Shown here piece after piece: positions 1 through 10,596 of a stretch of 64,000 bases of DNA (the first letter of the stretch is position 1; every line of letters starts with the position of its first letter). The position numbers and the translations under genes are program-made. This DNA comes from Actinomycetota bacterium (GTDB lineage: Bacteria; Actinomycetota; Actinomycetes; Mycobacteriales; HKI-0501), in contig JAVEDU010000035.1 of assembly GCA_030840805.1 (NCBI GenBank), positions 1 to 64,000 of the forward strand. Direction: 5' to 3'. The notes beneath the pieces are model-generated. The model searched no databases. It worked only from the letters and a program-made list of their open reading frames with translations, and was not told where the DNA came from.

Positions 1-20
1 ACCCCATGATCGACTCGGGG
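1..20. repeat. Truncated arm of palindromic repeat family A
   Basis: The first bases of the window read ACCCCATGATCGACTCGG, nearly the same as the right arm of the family A palindromes at 8905, 20425, 31031 and 51992, and closest to the 51992 copy, which ends in CAACTCGG. The rest of the element would lie outside the window. The stretch 21-137 between this arm and the stop codon of the next gene shows nothing I recognise. Confidence 0.55.
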
Positions 21-137
21 TGGGGGCGGCGTGGCCCGGTGGTGGCGCCCGAATCCTCACGGAATCCGAACGATGCGCCCTTCAGTCGCGCTCTCGCGCC
101 GCCGATGACATCGACGTGACCCTGCCCGACCAGGACC

Positions 138-368
138 TCAGTCCGTGCGTGCCCGGCGCCAGCCCTTCACGCCCAGCACACCGACCGTGGTCCCGATCGC
201 GAGCGCGGACACGATCAGCACGGCGTGGACCCACAGGAAGCCCGTCGGGCTCCCGCCGTCCCACGCCCGCGGATCGTCCCAGATCGCCTTGGCGAACCGG
301 GGCCACACGGCCCAGCTCCACACGGCGACAGCAACGAGGAAAGCCGACCAGCGGCGAGTGAGGAACAC
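138..368 (-). CDS. Small SCO4848-type membrane protein
   Basis: A 76-residue protein with two hydrophobic segments, roughly residues 7-25 and 47-66, joined by a short loop containing GGSPTGFLWVH. It matches the SCO4848-type family of actinobacterial small membrane proteins of unknown function. I chose the GTG at 366-368, which gives the family-like N-terminus MFLTRRWSAFLVAVAV; the frame is open further upstream but reads through the neighbouring gene. The start codon lies one base from the divergent carboxypeptidase start at 370, and this carboxypeptidase/SCO4848 pairing is conserved in Streptomyces. Each promoter must therefore lie within the other gene's 5' end, or transcripts begin further in. 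Confidence 0.7.
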   Translation of the reverse strand: MFLTRRWSAFLVAVAVWSWAVWPRFAKAIWDDPRAWDGGSPTGFLWVHAVLIVSALAIGTTVGVLGVKGWRRARTD

Positions 369-369
369 A

Positions 370-1662
370 GTGACGATTATTCTCCGCAGGCGCACGTCGC
401 GGTCAGGCGGCCTCGGACGAGGCCGCCTCCGCCGCGCGGCTCTGCTCGTCACCGCCGCCTGCTGCGCCCTCGGCGCGGTCGCGGTCGGCGTGGCGCCCGG
501 CGCGACCGCCGCCACCCCGACCCCGATCGGCGGCAAGGCGATGGGCACCAGCGGCACGCTGCGCACCAGCGGCAGCCCGGCGATCCCCGCCTCGGTCAAG
601 TCCCGGGCGTTCGTCGTCGCGGACCTCACGACCGGCACCGTGCTGGCGGCCCGCAAGCCCCACTACAAGCTGGCCCCGGCGAGCACCCTGAAGACGCTCA
701 CCGCGCTGACGATCCTGCGGAACGTGCCCCTGGACCGGAAGGTGCGGATGACCCGCACGGTGCCGGTCCCGGAGTGCGCGTGTGTCGGGCTGACGCGCTG
801 GAGGTACTACCGGGTGGACGCCCTCCTGAACGCCCTGATCATGCGCTCGGGCAACGACGTCGCCGAGCTGCTGGCGACGTCCACCGGCAGCCGCGCGCGC
901 ACGATGACGCTGATGAACAACACGCTCCGCGACCTCCGGGCCGGGGACAGCCGCGCGGTGACCCCGTCCGGGCTGGACGGCCGCGGCCAGAGCCTGAGCG
1001 CGTACGACCTGGCACTGGTCAACCGTGCCGCGTTCGCCGACGCGCGGTTCCGGAAGATCATGGCGACGAAGACGTTCCGGTTCGGCCCGGTCGGCGGCCC
1101 CACCCGCACCCTGGTCGCCCAGAACGAGCTGTGGCACATGGGCTACGCCGGTCAGCTCGGCTCGAAGAACGGGTGGACCCGCAAGGCGCAGCAGACGTTC
1201 GTGGCGGTGGCCCGCCGCGGCAGCCGGACGCTGGTCGTCACGCTGCTCTACAACGACCGGGGCATCGCCAAGCAGGCCGCGACGCTGCTCGACTGGGGCT
1301 TCCGGCTGCCGGCCGCGGCGAAGGGCATCGGCGCCCTGGTCCCGGCGCGCTCGGCGCCCACGCCGACCCCGAAGCCCACCGTCACCCCGGCGCCGACGGC
1401 CACCCCGACCGCCGGCGCCGCCACCACCACCGCCGTCCGGAAGGCGGCTGTCGCCCCCACCCGCACCGCCGGTCCGGCGGTCCCGCCGACCGCGACAGCC
1501 ACCCCCACCCCGTCCCCCGTCGGCACGCTCCCGATGCAGGCCTCGCTGTCGCTCGGGGCGATCGGGTTCGCCGGGCTGGCGCTCCTGCCCGGCCGCCGCC
1601 CGGGCAGGAGAAACGGGACACGCCGACGCGCCAGTGATCAACGCGGGGGTATCACCCGGTAA
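370..1662 (+). CDS. D-alanyl-D-alanine carboxypeptidase (S11 family), KNG variant
   Basis: A 430-residue exported penicillin-binding protein that trims the terminal D-Ala of peptidoglycan stem peptides. A basic N-terminus and hydrophobic segment (about 20-48) form a signal peptide. Catalytic motifs are SxxK (S105-K108, PASTLK), SxN (S160-G-N162, RSGND) and, in place of the usual KTG, K266-N-G268 (GSKNGWT). After the catalytic domain comes a Pro/Thr/Ala-rich linker (about 325-395), then a hydrophobic stretch and a basic tail, so the protein is probably membrane-tethered. I chose GTG 370 because it precedes the signal peptide; the frame extends upstream to 145 but there overlaps the antisense membrane protein gene. 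A second carboxypeptidase gene follows after 12 bases. Confidence 0.88.
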   Translation: MTIILRRRTSRSGGLGRGRLRRAALLVTAACCALGAVAVGVAPGATAATPTPIGGKAMGTSGTLRTSGSPAIPASVKSRAFVVADLTTGTVLAARKPHYKLAPASTLKTLTALTILRNVPLDRKVRMTRTVPVPECACVGLTRWRYYRVDALLNALIMRSGNDVAELLATSTGSRARTMTLMNNTLRDLRAGDSRAVTPSGLDGRGQSLSAYDLALVNRAAFADARFRKIMATKTFRFGPVGGPTRTLVAQNELWHMGYAGQLGSKNGWTRKAQQTFVAVARRGSRTLVVTLLYNDRGIAKQAATLLDWGFRLPAAAKGIGALVPARSAPTPTPKPTVTPAPTATPTAGAATTTAVRKAAVAPTRTAGPAVPPTATATPTPSPVGTLPMQASLSLGAIGFAGLALLPGRRPGRRNGTRRRASDQRGGITR

Positions 1663-1674
1663 CGTCCGGTCCCG

Positions 1675-3075
1675 ATGGGACCGAACCTCGCGCGCATCCT
1701 GGTCGCCACCGCCGTCCTCTCCGCCGTCGCCGGTACCGCGACGCCGGCCGCGGCCGCCGTGACCGCCACGCCGCACACCGCCACGCCGCACACCGTCCTG
1801 CCCGCGGCCGTCCCGGCGGCGCTGCCGTGCCGGGGCGGAGGGGCGGCGGCGGACGCCGACCCGCTCGACTCCACCGGGCTGGTGGTCCCGCCGGAGGCGA
1901 AGCCGCTCCCGACCGGCCTCACGGCGAACTCGTGGGTCGTCGCGGACGTCACCAGTGGCGACGTCCTCGCCGCCTGCGGCGCCCACGTGGAGCACCTGCC
2001 GGCGAGCACGCTGAAGCTGCTCACCGCGGTCACCGTGCTGCCGAGGCTCGACCCCTCGCAGACGATCACCGTGCTGCCCCAGGACCTCGACTTCGAGCCC
2101 GGCAGCAGCGCCGTCGGGCTGGTCGCCGGCGGCCGGTACACGACCGAGACACTGCTCCTCGGGCTGCTCCTCGTGTCGGGCAACGACGCGGCGAACGTCC
2201 TCGCCCGGGTCGCCGGGGGCGAGGAGGGCCGCCCCGGCACGATCCGCGCGATGAACGCCGAGGCGGCGCGGCTCGGCGCCCGCGACACCGTCGCCGTCAA
2301 CCCGCACGGGCTCGACGCCCCGGGCCAGCACACCTCGGCGTACGACCTGGCGGTGATCGCGCGGGCGGCGTTCGCGCGCACGGACTTCCGGCGGATCGCG
2401 GCGACGCCCACCGCCCAGATCCCGAGCGAGACCGTCACGCTGCCGGGCGGCGCCGGCAAGACCTACCCCGGCTACCAGATCCAGAACGACAACAAGCTGC
2501 TCACCACCTACCGCGGCACGCTCGGCGGCAAGACCGGGTTCACCGACAGCGCCCGCCACACGTACGTGGGGGTCGCCGAGCGCGGTGGCCGGAGCCTCGT
2601 CGTCACGCTGATGCGCGGCGAGCAGGCGCCGCTGCGGATGCGGGAGCAGGCCGCCGCGCTGCTCGACTGGGGCTTTGCGCTGCCGGCCGGTACGGCGCCG
2701 GTGGGCCGCCTCGCCGAGCCGAAGCCGGCCCAGCCCAGTCCCCGTGTCCTCGCCGAGGCCCGGATCCGGCGCCCCGGTGCCGGGGTGCCCGGGGCGGCAG
2801 CCGGGGCCGGGGCCGGAGCCGGGACCGTGACGCTGATGGTCCTCGCCGGCCTCGCCGCGGTGGTGGCCGGCCTGCGCCTGCGGGTCAGGCTCCGGCTCGC
2901 CCGCCGCCGCCCGGTGCGGACAGCGCGGACGGCTCCGCCGTCTCGCCGTCCGCAGACTCTCCAGCAGCGCCAGAGCCGGGCTCCGGAACGTCGGCCTGGC
3001 TCCGGTCCGTCGGGTCCAGGCGATCGCCGCCCGTACCGAGATCCACCGCGGCCTCCCGCGAGTCGGTCGCGGTGA
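1675..3075 (+). CDS. D-alanyl-D-alanine carboxypeptidase (S11 family)
   Basis: A 466-residue paralogue of the preceding gene. A signal peptide at 1-27 ends in TPAAAA. Motifs are S111-T-L-K114 (PASTLK), S168-G-N170 (VSGND) and a canonical K286-T-G288 (GGKTGFT). A single membrane helix near residues 383-405 is followed by a long Arg/Pro-rich tail, giving a membrane-anchored periplasmic enzyme. The last 191 bases overlap, tail to tail, the end of the convergent YihY gene, so both C-terminal tails are encoded by the same DNA. The tandem arrangement suggests duplication. The ATG at 1675 gives a good signal peptide. Confidence 0.88.
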   Translation: MGPNLARILVATAVLSAVAGTATPAAAAVTATPHTATPHTVLPAAVPAALPCRGGGAAADADPLDSTGLVVPPEAKPLPTGLTANSWVVADVTSGDVLAACGAHVEHLPASTLKLLTAVTVLPRLDPSQTITVLPQDLDFEPGSSAVGLVAGGRYTTETLLLGLLLVSGNDAANVLARVAGGEEGRPGTIRAMNAEAARLGARDTVAVNPHGLDAPGQHTSAYDLAVIARAAFARTDFRRIAATPTAQIPSETVTLPGGAGKTYPGYQIQNDNKLLTTYRGTLGGKTGFTDSARHTYVGVAERGGRSLVVTLMRGEQAPLRMREQAAALLDWGFALPAGTAPVGRLAEPKPAQPSPRVLAEARIRRPGAGVPGAAAGAGAGAGTVTLMVLAGLAAVVAGLRLRVRLRLARRRPVRTARTAPPSRRPQTLQQRQSRAPERRPGSGPSGPGDRRPYRDPPRPPASRSR

Positions 3076-3883
3076 GCGCGGCGCAGTAGATCAGCAGCTG
3101 GTGCAGCCAGTACAGGAACACCAGCAGCCCGACCGCGACCGCGACCGCCTTGTACGCCGGGTTCGTCTGCGTACGGCTGATGTACAGCGTCCCGGCCGTC
3201 TTGAGGGCCTCCAGCCCGACCGCCGACACCACGGCCGGCCAGAGCAGCCGGCGGAACGGCTGCCGGATCCGCGGCACGGCGGTGAACAGAGCCAGGAACA
3301 GCACCACGTCCACCGCGAGCGAGAGCGCCAGCCCGAGCACGCCGAGCCCGAACCGGCCGCCGACGGTGTCGTCCACGCCGATCAGGTCGAGGGCCCACCT
3401 CGTACCGCCGGTCGCGGCGGCGGACACCGCCAGCGACAGTCCGGCGATCAGGCCGAGGCCGAGGAGCACGCCGGCGTCGATGGCCTTGCGGACGACGAGA
3501 TTGCCGGGGGCCTCCTCGCGTTTCCAGATGGTGCGCAGTGAGGTCCGCAGGACGTCGACCCAGCCCAGCCCCGCGAAGTAGAACCCGACGAGGCCGAGGA
3601 GCCCGGCGGTGTTCTTCGCGCCCTCGATGTCGCCGACGGCCAGCACCGGGAAGTTCTTCGCGAGCGAGTCGGCCACGGCCGTCGTCACGTCCGGGTTGCC
3701 GCGGAACAGGAACCCCAGCACCGCGAACGCCAGCAGCGCGAGCGGGAAGATCGCCAGGAACCCGAAGTAGCTGCAGGCCGCGGCGAGGCGGCCACCGTTC
3801 AGGTCGGTGTAGAGCGTTCCCGCCCGGGCCGCGTGGTCGAACCAGCCCCAGCGCCGCCGCAGCCGCTCCACCAGGCCCGCCAT
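2885..3883 (-). CDS. YihY/virulence factor BrkB family membrane protein
   Basis: A 332-residue polytopic membrane protein with about six hydrophobic segments between residues 25 and 260. It belongs to the YihY/BrkB family, once called ribonuclease BN, whose biochemical role is unresolved. The sequence YFGFLAIFPLALLAF near residue 40 is typical. The last 65 or so residues are hydrophilic, rich in Asp, Glu, Gly and Ala, and overlap the 3' end of the convergent carboxypeptidase gene. The ATG at 3883 follows a GAGAGG ribosome site. The RNA-ligase, trpS and CorC genes lie upstream on the same strand, and synteny matches Streptomyces. Confidence 0.85.
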   Translation of the reverse strand: MAGLVERLRRRWGWFDHAARAGTLYTDLNGGRLAAACSYFGFLAIFPLALLAFAVLGFLFRGNPDVTTAVADSLAKNFPVLAVGDIEGAKNTAGLLGLVGFYFAGLGWVDVLRTSLRTIWKREEAPGNLVVRKAIDAGVLLGLGLIAGLSLAVSAAATGGTRWALDLIGVDDTVGGRFGLGVLGLALSLAVDVVLFLALFTAVPRIRQPFRRLLWPAVVSAVGLEALKTAGTLYISRTQTNPAYKAVAVAVGLLVFLYWLHQLLIYCAALTATDSREAAVDLGTGGDRLDPTDRSQADVPEPGSGAAGESADGETAEPSALSAPGGGGRAGA

Positions 3884-3895
3884 ACCGACCGCCTC

Positions 3896-6739
<2,844 letters not shown>

Positions 6740-6860
6740 GGCGCAGTCACGCGACGAGTTTACGTGGGCCCGGAAAGCACCGCTCCGAGCCGTGCCTGGA
6801 TGCTGTCATCAACGACATCCCGCCGGAGCGGGCCACCGACATGCCGAGGGATGCCACATC

Positions 6861-7814
6861 GTGAAACTGCTCGTCACCGGCGGCGCCGGGTACATCGGCG
6901 GCATCGTCACCACGATGCTGCTCGACGCCGGGCACGACGTCACCGTGGTGGACGACCTGTCCACCAGCCCGGCCGACGGCGTACCGCCGCGGGCCACGTT
7001 CATCGAGTGCGGCCTGGCCGACGTGGCCACCGTGCTGACCCGCGAGGCGGGCTTCGACGCGGTGCTGCACTTCGCCGGGCTCATCGCGGCGGGCGAGAGC
7101 ATGCAGCAGCCCGGCCGGTACTGGCACGTGAACACCGGCGGCTCGCTCGCGCTGCTCACGGCCATGCGGGACGCGGGCGTGGACCGGATCGTGTTCTCGT
7201 CCACGGCCGCGGTGTACGGCGACCCGGAGTCCGTGCCGATCCCGGAGACGGCGCGCCTGAAGCCCACCAACGTGTACGGCGACACCAAGCTCGCCGTCGA
7301 CCTGATGCTCGCCGGGGAGGCGGCCGCACGCGGCCTCGCCGCCGTGAGCCTGCGGTACTTCAACGTCGTCGGCTCCTACCGCGGGCAGGGCGAGCGGCAC
7401 ACCCCGGAGACCCACCTCATCCCGCTCGCGCTGGAGGCGGCGCAGGGGAAGCGGGACCAGATCGCCGTGTTCGGCACCGACTACCCGACCCCGGACGGCA
7501 CCGCGATCCGCGACTACATCCACGTCGAGGACCTGGCCCGCGCGCACCTGCTGGCACTGGCGGCCCTCGCACCCGGCGAGCACAAGGTCTACAACCTGGG
7601 CAACGGCAGTGGGTTCAGCGTCCGCGAGGTGCTGGCGGTCGTCGAGCAGGTCACCGGCACGACGCTGCCCGTGGTGGAGCGGCCCCGCCGCGCCGGTGAC
7701 CCCGTGGAGCTCGTCGCGTCGAGCAAGCGCGCCCGCGCCGAGCTCGGCTGGACACCGGCGAAGCCGACGCTGGCGGCGATGGTGGGTGACGCGTGGGAGT
7801 TCCTCCAGCGCTGA
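6861..7814 (+). CDS. galE: UDP-glucose 4-epimerase
   Basis: A 317-residue extended short-chain dehydrogenase that interconverts UDP-glucose and UDP-galactose (Leloir pathway). The NAD-binding motif GGAGYIG is at residues 7-13. The catalytic tyrosine and lysine lie in NVYGDTK (residues 137-143), after the conserved FSSTAAVYG. I chose GTG 6861 because the Rossmann strand begins right there (MKLLVTGGAGYIGG) and a GAGGG ribosome site sits about 11 bases upstream; the frame is open further upstream but enters the divergent CorC promoter region. The last 22 bases overlap galK, indicating an operon. Confidence 0.94.
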   Translation: MKLLVTGGAGYIGGIVTTMLLDAGHDVTVVDDLSTSPADGVPPRATFIECGLADVATVLTREAGFDAVLHFAGLIAAGESMQQPGRYWHVNTGGSLALLTAMRDAGVDRIVFSSTAAVYGDPESVPIPETARLKPTNVYGDTKLAVDLMLAGEAAARGLAAVSLRYFNVVGSYRGQGERHTPETHLIPLALEAAQGKRDQIAVFGTDYPTPDGTAIRDYIHVEDLARAHLLALAALAPGEHKVYNLGNGSGFSVREVLAVVEQVTGTTLPVVERPRRAGDPVELVASSKRARAELGWTPAKPTLAAMVGDAWEFLQR

Positions 7815-8890
7815 GCGGGACCTGGGCCGCACCGGGGCGGGTGAACCTGATCGGCGAGCACACCGACTACAACGACGGGTTCGTCCTCCCGTTCGCGCTG
7901 CCCCGCCGGACGGTGGTCACCGCGGCGGCGACCGGTGAGCCGGGCTGGACGGTCCGGTCCCGCGGCGAGGAGGTGTCGTTCGGTCCGGCGGACCTGCGCC
8001 CCGGGGCGGTCGAGGGCTGGGCCGGGTACGTCGCGGGCGTGGCCTGGGCCCTGCGGGACGCCGGCCACGAGGTGCCGGGGGCGCGCCTGGAGCTCATCTC
8101 CGACGTTCCGGTAGGGGCGGGGCTGTCCTCGTCCGCCGCGCTGGAATGTGCCGTCCTGGCGGCCCTCACCGGCCTCGCCGGGGTGGAGCTGGCGGGCATG
8201 GACCGCGCCCGGCTGGCCCGCCGGGCGGAGAACGACTACGTCGGGGTGCCCTGCGGGATCATGGACCAGGCCGCGTCGACGCTGGCCCGGGACGGGCACG
8301 CGCTGTTCCTCGACTGCCGTACCGGCGAGACCGAGCAGGTCCCGCTGCCCCTCGCCGACGCCGGCCTCGCGATGCTCGTGCTCGACTCCAAGGCCCCGCA
8401 CCGGCTCGCCGACGGGGCGTACGCCGAGCGGCTGGCGGCCTGCCGTACCGGTGCTGACCTGCTCGGCGTCCCCGCACTGCGGGACGCGACCCCGGCCGAC
8501 GTGGACCGGATCGACGACGCGGTGATCCGGCGGCGGGTACGCCACGTCGTGACCGAGAACGACCGCGTCCTCGCCACCGTCGACCGCCTCCGGACCGGGG
8601 ACCTGCGCGGCATCGGGGAACTGCTCACGGCCTCGCACGCGTCGATGCGGGACGACTTCGAGATCACCGTGCCGGAGGTGGACACCGCGGTGGAGGCGGC
8701 GCTCGCGGCGGGGGCGTACGGGGCGCGGATGACCGGCGGGGGGTTCGGCGGCTGCGTGATCGCGCTCACCGACGCCGACCGCCTCGACGCCGTACGGGAG
8801 GCGGTCGAACGGGCGTACGCGGAGCGGGGCTTCACCCCGCCGGAGTCGTTCGCCGCGCTGCCGTCGCCGGGAGCCCAGCGGCTCGCGTAG
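7793..8890 (+). CDS. galK: Galactokinase
   Basis: A 365-residue GHMP-family kinase that phosphorylates galactose to galactose-1-phosphate. The signature GRVNLIGEHTDYNDG lies at residues 15-29, the ATP loop PVGAGLSSSAALE near 105-117, and a C-terminal GGGFGGCVIAL motif near 315. The start must be GTG 7793 because an in-frame stop (7787-7789) lies just upstream, which leaves an N-terminus slightly shorter than usual before the signature. It overlaps galE by 22 bases. No galT is present in the window. Confidence 0.94.
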   Translation: MGVPPALSGTWAAPGRVNLIGEHTDYNDGFVLPFALPRRTVVTAAATGEPGWTVRSRGEEVSFGPADLRPGAVEGWAGYVAGVAWALRDAGHEVPGARLELISDVPVGAGLSSSAALECAVLAALTGLAGVELAGMDRARLARRAENDYVGVPCGIMDQAASTLARDGHALFLDCRTGETEQVPLPLADAGLAMLVLDSKAPHRLADGAYAERLAACRTGADLLGVPALRDATPADVDRIDDAVIRRRVRHVVTENDRVLATVDRLRTGDLRGIGELLTASHASMRDDFEITVPEVDTAVEAALAAGAYGARMTGGGFGGCVIALTDADRLDAVREAVERAYAERGFTPPESFAALPSPGAQRLA

Positions 8891-8904
8891 GCGACACCCC
8901 ACCC

Positions 8905-8971
8905 CGCGTTGATCATGGAGTTTGCAACAGACACGCCGGCGTGTCGTGCTGCAAAGTCCATGATCAACGCG
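8905..8971. repeat. Palindromic repeat family A, copy 1
   Basis: A 67-base inverted repeat. The outer arms CGCGTTGATCATGGA (8905-8919) and TCCATGATCAACGCG (8957-8971) are perfect complements. TTTGCA and TGCAAA form an inner stem, and the centre is the 14-base palindrome ACACGCCGGCGTGT (8931-8944). It sits between the convergent ends of galK and the glyoxalase-like gene. As RNA it would fold into a long hairpin from either strand; no strong U-tract follows. Confidence 0.9.
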
Positions 8972-8986
8972 AGAGGGGCGCGACCA

Positions 8987-9616
8987 TCAGAGCCGGACGG
9001 TGCCCTCGGTGGTGGTGAAGTCCACGGCGACGATGCCGCGCGGTCCGTCGACCCAGGAGACCTCGTGGTCGTCCAGCGGGTGGTCGCTCGGCTCGCCGAG
9101 CCACTCGGCGAGGGACTCCGGGTCACCGGCCAGCGTCAGCTTGCCCAGCGACAGCTCACCGCCCTTGGCCGCGGGACGCTCGGCCTCGTCGACCTCCCAC
9201 TGGATGAAGAACGGGAGGAGCGGGTCGTTGATCAGACCGTTCACGCCGAGCTGCTTCCAGCGCAGGTCGAGACCGTCGGGGCGGCGGCGGTTGCCCTGCA
9301 CCGCCTGGCGGCCGAGCCGCTCCTCCACGGGGCGGATGTCGTCCACCGACACGACCCAGCCGAGCCAGCCACCGCCGGCCTCGACGCGCCGCTTCACGGC
9401 CCGGCCGAACGGGGCCTTCTCCGCGGCGGGGTGGTCGAGGACGTCGACGACCTCCAGGTACTCCCCGCCGGCCAGTGGGAGGATCGCGTTCCGGGTCCCG
9501 AACCGGGGGTGGATGCCACCCTCCGTGATCGGGGTGCCGAGGTGGAAGGAGAGCTCCTCCACGGTGGCGGCGAGCCCCTCGGGGCGGGCGGCGAAAATCA
9601 CGTGATCCAAACGCAT
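8987..9616 (-). CDS. VOC (glyoxalase-like) family protein
   Basis: A 209-residue protein with a glyoxalase-like fold. The start MRLDHVIFAA and the segment GGEYLEVVDV near residue 60 are typical of the first beta-alpha-beta unit of this superfamily, and a second unit follows around residues 145-200. Members range from metal-dependent dioxygenases and isomerases to binding proteins; no substrate can be assigned. I chose ATG 9616, where homologues start. A CACAAT -10-like hexamer sits six bases before it, so the mRNA may be leaderless. Confidence 0.78.
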   Translation of the reverse strand: MRLDHVIFAARPEGLAATVEELSFHLGTPITEGGIHPRFGTRNAILPLAGGEYLEVVDVLDHPAAEKAPFGRAVKRRVEAGGGWLGWVVSVDDIRPVEERLGRQAVQGNRRRPDGLDLRWKQLGVNGLINDPLLPFFIQWEVDEAERPAAKGGELSLGKLTLAGDPESLAEWLGEPSDHPLDDHEVSWVDGPRGIVAVDFTTTEGTVRL

Positions 9617-9665
9617 GGCGACATTGTGGGGCAAGTGTCCGAGGCGCCCGGCAGGCACCCCCGGA

Positions 9666-10439
9666 TCAGTCGCCGTAGTCGACGACGACGGCCGAGTGGT
9701 CGCTCCACCGGGTGTCGTAGCTCGCGGCCCGGTCGACCACCGCGCACCGGGCCCGACCGGCCAGGTCCGGGGTGGCGACGTGGTGGTCGATCCGCCAGCC
9801 GGCGTCGTTGTCGAACGCCCGCCCGCGGTAGGACCACCACGTGTACGGCCCCGCGCTGTCCGGGTGCCGGGCGCGGACCACGTCCACGAAGTCCGTGAAC
9901 ACCTCGCCCAGCCACGCCCGCTCTTCCGGCAGGAAGCCGCTGCTCTTGAGGTTCGTCTTCCAGCTCTTGATGTCGGCCTCGGTGTGGGCGATGTTCCAGT
10001 CGCCGCAGACGAGCAGCTCCCGGCCCCGGTCCCTGGCCTCCTTGAGATAGGCCGCGAACTCCGTCATGAACCGGTACTTGGCGTCCTGCCGCGGCGTGCC
10101 GACCCCGCCCTTGGGCAGGTACAGGCTGCCGACGGTGACCCCGGCGAGATCGACCTCGACGTACCGGCCCTCGGGGTCGAACTCCGCCGACCCGAACCCG
10201 ACGCGGACCGCCGTCGGCCGCTCGCGGGTCAGCACGGAGACGCCGCAGCGGCCCTTGGTCACCGACTCGGCGTGCGCGCCGTGCCAGCCGTCGAACAGCC
10301 CGGCCGGGATCTCCGAGCCGATCGCGCGGACCTCCTGGAGGCACACGACATCGAGCCCGCGGGTGGCGAGCCATGCACCGAAGCCCTTCTTGGCGGCGGC
10401 GCGGATCCCGTTGACATTGGCGGTGGCGACTCTGAGCAC
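9666..10439 (-). CDS. Exodeoxyribonuclease III
   Basis: A 257-residue Mg-dependent AP endonuclease/3'-5' exonuclease of the ExoIII/APE family, acting in base-excision repair. Family motifs are all present: ATANVNGIRAA at the N-terminus, LQEVRA (metal-binding Glu), GDWNIAHTEADIKSW (catalytic Asp/Asn), and near the C-terminus RIDHH and WSDHSAVVVDY (catalytic Asp-His). I chose GTG 10439 because it gives the standard start VLRVATANVNGIRAA; the frame is open upstream to 10565 but no homology is visible there. The terminator of icd lies just upstream. Confidence 0.93.
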   Translation of the reverse strand: MLRVATANVNGIRAAAKKGFGAWLATRGLDVVCLQEVRAIGSEIPAGLFDGWHGAHAESVTKGRCGVSVLTRERPTAVRVGFGSAEFDPEGRYVEVDLAGVTVGSLYLPKGGVGTPRQDAKYRFMTEFAAYLKEARDRGRELLVCGDWNIAHTEADIKSWKTNLKSSGFLPEERAWLGEVFTDFVDVVRARHPDSAGPYTWWSYRGRAFDNDAGWRIDHHVATPDLAGRARCAVVDRAASYDTRWSDHSAVVVDYGD

Positions 10440-10545
10440 GGACAGGGACGGTACTGCCTCGCCCGCCCGGCGCGGCAACGCCCCCACCTTCGCCTTCCGG
10501 TGATCACGGGACGGCGGGGCGCACCGGAGGAGGGTGCGCACGCGA

Positions 10546-10580
10546 AGGGCCCGCCACCGCATCACACGGTGGCGGGCCCT
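10546..10580 (-). terminator. Hairpin terminator of icd
   Basis: The 14-base arms AGGGCCCGCCACCG (10546-10559) and CGGTGGCGGGCCCT (10567-10580) pair perfectly around a 7-base loop, 16 bases past the icd stop codon. A short weak T-run (TTCG) follows on the minus strand. This is typical of actinobacterial terminators with a strong stem and poor U-tract. Confidence 0.8.
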
Positions 10581-10596
10581 CGGCCGGGCAGGTACC

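Noticed and set aside
8905-8971. CRISPR repeats or phage attachment sites as an explanation of the palindromes
   Set aside because: Copies are single, 10-20 kb apart, without spacers, and no integrase or cas gene is in the window.
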